A model generated the notes under the pieces. The model had not been told where the DNA came from, ran no database searches, and saw only the letters and a list, made by a program, of their open reading frames with translations. A stretch of DNA of 64,000 nucleotides from Pleurodeles waltl (Eukaryota > Chordata > Amphibia > Caudata > Salamandridae): contig NC_090443.1 of NCBI RefSeq assembly GCF_031143425.1, forward strand, positions 1,060,934,423 through 1,060,998,422, given 5' to 3'. A program made the position numbers and the translations under genes. Each line of letters begins with the position of its first letter. Positions within the stretch are counted from its first letter, which is position 1. Shown piece by piece: positions 56,421 to 64,000 of this stretch.

Positions 56421-57220
56421 TCAGGACCGGAGGCTCCGATTATGCTATCTCTTTCTTTACTGACCCAAAACAGCAGCCAATCAAAATACATATAAACATA
56501 AAACTATACATCCCATGATGCTTCACATATAGTCACATGGTCCAATCACCAACCATGACCTTAGTCCATAAATGTCTTGACCCTCAACGTCAATTCCTCT
56601 TTCTTTGCTGCTTCGCAGCAGATAAGTACTTCAACTGTATCTCCTCATTATATTTTGATTGATTTCACTGTCTTTAAATGTTGTATTTTTATATACAAGA
56701 GTCGCGATTTAGTGCGCTTTCATTGTTTATTTAAGCACGTCTCGCACTCTGTTTTTTATCGTTTTTTTACCGATTTATTGTATGCCTGTTTTTGGTGGAG
56801 TGGGAGCGGGAGCTGGGCTGTGTGTGCTCCACGCAGTCTCTTTTCCAGTTTTATTGTGCTCGCGCGAGCGCACGCGCATCGGAAACGAGCCGATCCTCAG
56901 GTTTCATTTCTGAGTGATCGGCTTGTCGTTTTGCAGCGCGTGTGTGCCAGGATACACCACCCTTTTATTCCTCGTGCTCCCAGACTCCCGCTATAAAGAT
57001 AATAGTGTGGGTTGTAAAATCTTAACAAGGCTTCTGCCTAGAGTGCTATCAGGCTGCTCTCTCCACACTTTATTTTGGCCGTTAGTTGTTTTGCCTGATT
57101 TGGGGTTTTTGCACTCCCCCTGTCTTTTAAAGAAGATATTAAAAGAAATTTAAAAAGTTATCTGTTTCTCTATATTACCTATATATTATTAATATATATT
57201 GTCCATTGATACTTTATATC

Positions 57221-58681
57221 ATGGCTCAGTGGGATGACCAAGAGGCAGAATATTACACAGAAGAGTTGGGTAATCAACTGGAAGTTAATTTAGTGGAAGC
57301 CCTTGATACTAGGGTCCAGCAATCCGTGAATGATGCCCTAGTGAGAGCCCTGGGACCTTTTTCAGCTCAACTTTTTGATTACGCACGCTCCCAGGGTTGG
57401 GTGCAAGGACAACAACCTCAACCCGAAGGCAAAAAGGCAAAAGCTAAAGCAAAAAATTTGGAAGAGACTTGAGCAGATGTTAGTGAGATTCACACCGATG
57501 CCTTCGATAAACTTCGCAAGAAGCGTAGTGGAGAGCATAACTATAGTTCTAAAAAGGATGTCTCCTTTTCCCCTTCCTCCTCTGATAAAGATTCATCTTC
57601 TGAGGATTCGGAAGACTCGGATGCTCCGGTTCCCAGTAAGAAATCTAAAAAGGCGGTTCCGCCTTGTCATGTTTTAGACTTTGATCCCACGTAAATTATG
57701 CACCCCAGAGCTTCCAATTGGGTTCCTCCTGAGGTGGCCCAATATGTTCAGTCTAACCTTAGAAAAAGCTTTGATAAGGAGGTCTGATCTCGATTGAGAG
57801 CTGAGTGTCCCAGACCAGATTTAGAAGGTAAAGATTCTGATACCCCAGAAATGGACCCCACTATGGTTACGTTTATGAGGAAGTTTGCAAAGGATCCTAA
57901 AAAAGGATTAGATAGATCATGGCATGATTGTCAGGACAAACTTTTGGACCTTTCCGGTCCTTTGTCTAAGATTCTCAAGATGGCTTATCTAGCGAAAGAA
58001 TCAGAACCTCCCCTAAACACGGATGTTCTTATCGGATGGGCCCAAAGAGCCATTTGCCAATTAGGTAATACTAATTGCGCCATTTCTTCCGAGCGCAGGA
58101 AATCTATTCTGATGCGTATCGACCCTAAACTGTCGGATTTAGCTACTTCAGAGGCGGGTCCTTCTGCCAATGGACTTCTCTTTGGGTCCTCCTTTATTAA
58201 GGATCTGGCCAAGTTCTGCTCCACTTTTTCATCATTAGACAAAGCACAGATGTTTCTTAAAAAAGTTTTTAGATGGGCCTTTTTGTCAGGGCCGGTCGTT
58301 ACGGAGGACGCATGCCCGGCAGAGGAACAATCAATAGTCCTCAGAACTATTATGACAGAGGCAGAGAAGGTTGGTATGGTGAACAGGATTCCACCTTCTA
58401 CCCCACTCGCCCCAGAGGAGGGCGCCCTCGCTTCCGCAGAGGTTCATGCAGAGGACAACAAGGAGCTACACAAGACACTAGTTACGCAGGTGAGCATTAT
58501 TCATTTCTCTCAGGTGACGCTTGGGGGCAAAGTGGCATTGTTTTTGGGAAATTGGAGAAGGATCACTAGAGACCCTTGGATTCTCCAAACGGTCATGGGC
58601 TTTCATCTAGAGTTTATCAGTACTCCCAAGCAACACACCCCTCCTCTCCAGATGTGTTATTCGTTGCAAATCAAATTTTAA
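57221..58681 (+). pseudogene. DIRS gag-like protein
   Basis: Starts MAQWDDQEAEYYTEELG at 57221. One frame can be followed for about 480 codons but has three in-frame stops: TGA 57470, TAA near 57692, TGA near 57785. Order: an acidic N-terminal helix, a Lys/Ala-rich stretch, a Ser/Asp-rich segment, then the conserved block FMRKFAKDPKKGLDRSWHDC, LDLSGPLSKILKMAYLAKES and SFIKDLAKFCSTFSSLDKAQ. The C-terminus is replaced by frame-mixed sequence overlapping the pol frame. The capsid-like role is inferred from its position before the RT. Confidence 0.7.
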
Positions 58682-60576
58682 TAGACAAAGAGGTTCAGGC
58701 CTTATTAGACAATGGTGCCGTACAGTTTTCCACCCCTCACCCTTCCGGTTTTCTCAGCTCTATTTTTGTAGTAGACAAAAAAGGGGGAGGACACCGCCTA
58801 GTCCTGAATCTAAAGGATTTCAATCATTGGATTCTGTACAGGCATTTCAAGATGGAGGGCATTCACATGTTGAGAGATATTCTATTAGAAGGAGATTGGA
58901 TGGTCCGCCTGGACCTAAAAGATGCTTACCTGTCGATTCCAATTTTCCCTCCTCACAGGAGATTTCTTCAATTTCTGTGGAAAGGCCAATGCCTTGAATT
59001 TCTTGCTCCCGTTCGGACTGTCATCAGCCCCTTGGTGCTTCACGAAGCTACTGAGGCCTGTGATAGAATGGCTAAGAGCCAAGGGAGTCCGATTGATCAT
59101 TTACCTGAACGATATTTTGCTGATGGCTTAGTCTCCCCAGGTCCTTCTGTCTCATTTGAACTGGACCATCAGTCTTCTGCAAGATTTAGGTTTCCTTATC
59201 AATGTGCAGAAGTCATTGTTGAAACCGACTCAAGTGATAGATTTCCTGGGTTTTTGGATAGACTCAGACATATGTCAACTTATTCTTCCCTCTCCAAAAA
59301 TTTGCAACATCAAGAGGGAATTGAGGTCTGTTCTAGCCAGCCCGGCCGTTTCTTTAAGGAACATAGCTAGGGTGGTGGGATTGTTAGCCTCGTCTATTCA
59401 GCCGATCTTCCCAGCCCCTTTACATTACCGTGCTCTACAGAGGCTCAAAATCAGACATCTTCAACAGGGTCTGAGTTACTTGGAACAGATTCCATTGACT
59501 GTCGAGGTAAGATCAGAGATTCAATGGTAGCTTCATCATATGGATGGCTGGAATGGCAGAGCGATTTTTGGGTCTCACCCAGAGGTGGTGATCGAATCCG
59601 ATGCCAGCCGCTGGGGATGGGGTGCCCGTTGCAATTCTCTAGTGACAGGAGGCAGATGGTCGGAATGGGAACAAACCTTGCATATCAATTGCCTGGAACT
59701 TCTAGCGGGTTCCTTTGCCACAAAGAGTCTTTCCCCACAGAAGACAGATTGTGGCATACTATTGCAGATGGCCAATGTCTCAGCAGCGAGGTATGTCAAC
59801 AAACTGGGGGGGACGAAATCCAAATTTTTGGCAGAGTTGCCAAGGATTTTTGGCATTATTGTCTGATGCAGTGTCTAGTGGTCATAGTGGAATACCTTCC
59901 GTGAGACCAGAAACTTATAGCAGACTGGAATTCCAGGTACCTGACAAATTCCAGCGACTGGAACCTGGATCCAATTATTTTTTCTCAGATAATCAAGGAA
60001 TGGGGCCTTTGCGAAGTGGATCTGTTTGCCTCTCAGCTCAACTTTCAGATACCAAAATTTTACGGTTGGCGCCCAGATCCTTGTGCAATCAAGACAGATG
60101 CATTTCCCCAAGATTGGTCTCAGTTTCGGGGATATGCCTTTCCACCTTTTCTAATGATTGCCAGGGTGCTGTCTCAGGTACGGAGACAGAAGACAGAGAT
60201 TGTTCTGGTGACACCTTTCTGGAGAGTCCAACCTTGGTTCCCTATAGCTCTGCAATTAGCTTGTGCCTCTCCTCTTCTCATCCCTCCCCGTCGGAATCTT
60301 CTTTTGAATCCTGAGGGCCTCCAACATCCACTGATCAGGGAAGTTGACTCTGTTAGCTTGGTTGATTTCAGGTCAAGATGGAGTACCCCAGGCATTTCAC
60401 AACAAGCTGCGGACTACATCAAACAGGCCTGGGCCGGTAGTACCCATAAAAGATATGTCTCAGCCTGGCTTAGATGGAATAGTTGGTGTGATGGAAGAGG
60501 TGCCAATCCAGTGGAAGCACGTATTGAGTTGATCGAAAGGAATCCAAATCATAGTCCAAATGTCCCAAATAAATAA
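58576..60576 (+). pseudogene. DIRS reverse transcriptase-RNase H-tyrosine recombinase
   Basis: RT blocks in order: LLDNGAVQFSTPHPSGFLSS, FVVDKKGGGHRLVLNLKDFN, WMVRLDLKDAYLSIPI (motif A Asp kept). A frameshift near 58985 leads into LLPFGLSSAPWCFTKLLRP and IIYLNDILLM, where motif C YLDD has become YLND (AAC 59108-59110). RNase H: VVIESDASRWGWGA (Asp kept), LHINCLELLAGSFATKS (Glu kept), LLQMANVSAARYVNKLGG (expected Asp is Ala). After another shift near 59870 come FASQLNFQIPKFYGWRPDP and QVRRQKTEIVLVTPFWRVQP. The N-terminal domain of the tyrosine recombinase, QAWAGSTHKRYVSAWLRWNS, is followed by truncation near 60540. The catalytic Arg-His-Tyr part is absent. Confidence 0.8.
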
Positions 60577-61156
60577 TTAATGTACATATTAGAAATTTAA
60601 GGTACAAAAAGAATCTAAAGTGAGTCTCCAATCCTAGCTGTGGGTAGAAACAAAAGTTCCTAATGTCCTTCAGCGCACATTTTATGACCGTTTCAATCCA
60701 CCTCCATCAGGCAGTTGGGCTTCCAAGGCAGGACAGGACACAGTCTGAATGATTGGACACTCTGGGGTAGGTCATCAAGCAGCAGCATGATATGTACTGT
60801 GAGACACAACAACCTCAAGTGAAGAGAGGTGAATCACTATACGAGATGACTTGTCTGTATTAAAGGATGTCAGGAGGGGACAAAGTAGGCAATGCTGGTC
60901 AATTTCAGCTTTTCAGGGTTTATTCATCGCTTTGACATACTGAGAAAACACCTGCTGTGCTGACTGGCAGTATCCTGTCTCATAGTCTCCAGGAAAACAC
61001 CCAAAGTAACATACTTCAATGTAGGGAGGGGGTAAGAGGTGTTGCAGGTTAATCACATATTTGGCCACCAAAGATTTGGATGGGAATTAGCGGGAGGAGG
61101 TGCATACCTTGTTGGTTGCTGTTGTGTGGTCCTTCTGACTGATGTAAGGGATGTTG

Positions 61157-61157
<1 letters not shown>
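60577..61157. other. No gene recognised
   Basis: Sequence beyond the DIRS break point. Short frames only, with no terminal repeat matching the DIRS left end. Confidence 0.4.

Positions 61158-61212
<55 letters not shown>
61158..61212. repeat. (TA)n microsatellite, ~55 bp
   Basis: Uninterrupted TA dinucleotides. The apparent Tyr/Ile open frames on both strands translate this tract. Confidence 0.95.
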
Positions 61213-61219
<7 letters not shown>

Positions 61220-61896
61220 CATAACCAATTGGCGGTCGCCAGTAGGTAGTTACAGTTAGAACCATGTGTCCATACGAAAAGCGTTTTTTTAGTTGCCCAT
61301 ATTTTTGACACCATTTCGTCCTGAAATTTTCCAAAAGAAAGTGTTGTGGTGGTTATTGTTGTGCATGGAAAGTTTTGGGGTGATACGTCAAGAGAAGCTG
61401 AAAAAAAGTAGACTCAAAAAAGGTTAATTCCATGGGATTCTTTAGCCACTACTACAGGCCAACCCACTGGATGAAGCTACACCACATTTGGCAGAAAGGT
61501 GGCTGTTGGTACGCATATTACACTTTCGCTTATTTGGTGTGAATCCGTTCAGTAGTTTTTGAGAAATTATTGGGAAATTCAAATTTGTATATCTCTGGCT
61601 GCAAAGTATTTGCGAACAAAGACATGTGTGTGTAGGGAAACACACAGCTCTGAAAGGCTGCCAGCACTGCTAACCAGGAAGTGTTGGCAGCCATCTTGGG
61701 ATTCGGCTTCAGGCGAGTCCCAGAAAAAACAGTAAACCTAAAATAAAAGGGGATAGGGTAGAGGCACCCTGACTCCTTAGCACTGGTGGGGGGAGTCCCA
61801 TAGGGACACCCCAGATCAAAAAACATTTTTTTAAATTATGGAAAGCAGGTTATGCTCTCAAATAGCAGAGCTTTCATCAAGGGAGAGAGATGAAAT
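61213..61896. other. No gene; likely old repeat
   Basis: Contains GGGGGAGTCCCATAGGGACA / CCCCAGATCAAAAAACA near 61788, which looks like part of a dispersed repeat, and poly-A/T runs. No coding motif was found. Confidence 0.35.
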
Positions 61897-61988
61897 GCTT
61901 CAGCAAGCATGGAGCAGCTGTCAAAGCAGCTCCGTGCTTGCTGAAGCGATGGCACTGCAGGGGAAGCCTTAAGACTTCCCTTGCAGTG
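61897..61988. repeat. Two adjacent hairpins
   Basis: Hairpin 1 (61897-61947): arms GCTTCAGCAAGCATGGAG and CTCCGTGCTTGCTGAAGC, one mismatch. Hairpin 2 (61953-61988): arms CACTGCAGGGGAAG and CTTCCCTTGCAGTG, one mismatch. Confidence 0.85.
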
Positions 61989-62134
61989 TCAGGTAGCACG
62001 TAGGGGCATTTATTGTAAAAAAAAAAATATTCAAAAAAAAAAAAAAATAAGCAGGGTCTGCGGGGAAACCCTTAAGGGCTCCCTCGAGATCCCAGATAGC
62101 CCATAAAGTGCTAAAAAAAACAAAAGAAAAAAAA

Positions 62135-62205
62135 CACCGTAGCTCAGTGTGAAGGTCTGCTACCTTCACGCTGAGTTTTAGGTGTTCGAGTCCGGCTCGA
62201 CTCAT
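62135..62205 (+). repeat. tRNA-like SINE head
   Basis: An A-box-like GTAGCTCAGTGTGAAGG and a B-box-like GTGTTCGAGTCCGG are spaced as in a tRNA promoter. A GTGAAGG/CCTTCAC stem lies between them. The acceptor and T stems do not pair, so this is not a tRNA gene. A-rich and T-rich runs on both sides suit a SINE. Confidence 0.45.
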
Positions 62206-62329
62206 TAAATATTTTTTTTGTTAATAAAAAAAAATTATTATACTGAAAAAAAAAATACATTTTTGATTTTAAAATTTTAAACAAGTCTTTCTGAGTATAT
62301 CAGACATCAAAGACTAAAAATACTCTACA

Positions 62330-62600
62330 TCTCTCCCTCTCCCTCACTTTCTTTCGCTCTCTCACGTACTCACTCAGTTCCACTCAGATAGTTACTCAAC
62401 CACTCACACACCCACTCAGACTGCCACACACCCACTCACAGACCCACTCACACCCTAAAGCATCCACTCACAGATCCACTCTCATACTGACGCACCCACT
62501 GAAACACTGATATATGCAGTCTCACACCGTGACAGACACTCTGACAGCCACTCTTAACCCCAGATACAGACTCTCACACCTATTCCCACACCCAGAGGCT
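62330..62600. repeat. CACT-rich low-complexity tract
   Basis: Irregular repeats of CCCACTCACA, CCACTCAGA and TCTCACACC, without a fixed unit length. Confidence 0.8.
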
Positions 62601-63290
62601 GGAGACAACCTCCGCAGTGCATGCACAAAGGACCGTGAATAGCTTCGGGTTAGATGGTTAGGGGGGTTGGCAAGAAGGACTGGCTGCAGGCCAGCCCATG
62701 TGGGCAACCTCTACTGTGCACAGGAGAAGGCCATGCATGACACAAGGTTGGGTGCTAATAAGCAGTTTCGCTCAGGGTCTGGCCACATATAGCAATGAAA
62801 ATTACAATACGTTAAAAAAACATTAGAAATTCACTGAAAAAAAACCAAGGTTACAGGGACATAATAGACAGGTTCTGAATTTACTCATACAAAACCATAG
62901 AAATGTAGCAGTTATAGTTAGAGTTTTTTCAAGTAACTAAAACTTGCGTCCTAAGGTAACTATAACTTACGTCTTCACCATGCACAACTAATTACTCCAC
63001 ATGTTATGTCATTGATGACATATTACTATGTCATCTTTCACATTCTCACTGCAACATTTGCAAAAAAATATTAATGAGACAACTGTGCGTGGCAAGGGTG
63101 CAAGTGAGAGATATTTAGGGAAAGAGATTGACAGAGATAAATTGAGAGAGAAAAGACTTTTATGAGGCTTTGGTGAATGATATACTTAGAATGAAATATT
63201 ATCGGCAAATTGAAATGAAAAATGCATTTGTCACATAAATAAAGTGAGACCACCTAGCAGTATATACTTGACATATTTAAGTTAAAAAAA
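62601..63290. other. No gene recognised
   Basis: Moderately AT-rich, with short frames only. No repeat shared with the rest of the window was seen. Confidence 0.4.
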
Positions 63291-63292
63291 AT

Positions 63293-63390
63293 TAAAGAAG
63301 GAGATGAGCACTGTCACTCCTTGTCTTGAACCCTAACCTTCAGGTGTGAAATGCTAACCACTAGGCTACAGGTATCTCCATACCTTGTGG
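63293..63390 (-). repeat. tRNA-derived SINE fragment
   Basis: On the minus strand, an A-box TAGCCTAGTGGTTAGCA (63368-63352) is followed 20 bases later by a B-box GGTTCAAGAC (near 63331-63322), and then the sequence runs into an A/T-rich tail. This is the usual layout of a tRNA-derived SINE head. There is no stable tRNA fold. Confidence 0.55.
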
Positions 63391-64000
63391 TGTCCAGACA
63401 TAACTTTGACTTTCAACTGAAAGATTTTCATTGGAAAGAGATGCAAATGTTACAAAAGTTGCAACGGGTTACACAGAGAGTGGTGAAAGCTCTATTTCGC
63501 AGTTTCCTGCCATGCCATTTTCCAACGTTGAATGCTGGAGCCAAGGAGGGAAGAGAAGTGGCCTGCTAATGCTCCAGGTCGCAGCAGTGGGTTCTTGAGC
63601 AGTTAAAGCATCTCTGGCAGGAGATACACAAGTTTAGCTACTATACAATACGCCAGTGCTTGGATTAGACTCTGTTTTTAAGGCTATTGTTGGCCACCGT
63701 GACGACTGCAGCTGTATTCTTTGCTTGCTAACATGTTAGAGCCCCGCATGCAGACAGATGGTTACATTACATTTGTCATCATCCACCCAGCTATGCTGCG
63801 ATTGGCTGACCGGTGATTTGAGTCATCACAAAGGGGCAGTATAGCTGTCAGTGCTGCAGTCTGCCCCTTCTTGATAATGTGGAGTTGTGACCCCCTTGGT
63901 ACCTGTTACACCTGGCACCCTTGGCGTGCTCTTCCCTGTCTTTTTTGCCTCTGCTTCCCATGCTTTGACTGTGCGCTGGACTCTGTTTTTGCTGTTTTTG
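63391..64000. other. No gene recognised
   Basis: A 72-codon frame at 63351-63569 overlaps the SINE head and shows no domain. The rest is unique-looking sequence with a pyrimidine-rich end. Confidence 0.4.

Larger units (their letters stand above)
56421..60576 (+). mobile_element. DIRS-like retrotransposon, 3'-truncated
   Basis: The left end contains GGACCGGAGGCTCCGATTAT, judged to be the start of the inverted terminal region. About 0.8 kb of leader follows, partly CpG-rich (near 56866 GCTCGCGCGAGCGCACGCGC), and then gag-like and pol frames. DIRS elements encode a gag-like protein, reverse transcriptase, RNase H and a tyrosine recombinase instead of an integrase. The element ends abruptly inside the recombinase and no right inverted repeat was found. 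Confidence 0.75.

Noticed and set aside
62135..62205. Possible functional tRNA gene
   Set aside because: A and B boxes are present but the acceptor and T stems do not pair and the flanks are A-rich. It fits a SINE head better.

Overview
The window looks like intergenic DNA from a very large vertebrate genome, most likely a urodele amphibian (newt/salamander, Pleurodeles-like). This is inferred from dense PIF/Harbinger elements, DIRS-type retrotransposons, L2/CR1-like LINE tails, long solo LTRs and hAT remnants, with no host gene that I can recognise. No intact host protein-coding gene, rRNA or tRNA gene was found. Nearly every coding feature is a decayed transposon gene.

Layout. 1-804: 5' end of a Harbinger element read on the minus strand (H0). 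805-3443: a 2.6 kb dispersed repeat (R1), present again at 23768-26404. 3444-7133: truncated Harbinger HA whose transposase carries a solo LTR. 7134-9005: a long-LTR fragment. 9011-12725: 5'-truncated Harbinger HE. 12760-17580: LINE pieces and a reversed LTR-like segment. 17581-23760: sparse sequence with MITEs, a hAT-like non-autonomous element with an 8-9 bp target-site duplication (TSD), a LINE tail and two tandem palindromes. 26530-27125: a repeat whose inverted partner lies at 54610-55250. 27898-48000: one minus-strand hAT transposase gene in three pieces, split by two near-complete Harbinger elements, HC (28944-38642) and HD (38846-46688). 48183-54038: a solo LTR containing a second solo LTR of the same family, each with its own 5-bp TSD. 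56421-60576: a DIRS-like element with gag, reverse transcriptase, RNase H and a truncated tyrosine recombinase. 61 kb to the end: simple repeats, hairpins and two tRNA-derived SINE-like pieces.

How the genes work together. Comparing H0, HA, HC, HD and HE gives one ancestral Harbinger plan. A plus-strand DDE transposase has a tiny first exon (83 bp) near the 5' terminal inverted repeat (TIR) and its catalytic exons about 3.4-3.8 kb downstream. A first Myb/SANT-like gene (gene 1) lies antisense inside that first intron. A second, different Myb/SANT-like gene (gene 3) lies antisense downstream of the transposase. Known two-gene Harbingers pair a transposase with one Myb-like partner, so two distinct Myb/SANT genes, one nested in the transposase intron, is the most interesting feature here. 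All copies are broken by stops, frameshifts, catalytic-residue changes or insertions.

Nesting gives a relative chronology. The hAT gene came first. HC and HD entered it. A solo LTR was already inside the HA/HC lineage, because both copies have it at the same base. A 1.04 kb Harbinger-type element then entered the LTR of HC only, and the HA copy shows the unoccupied site.
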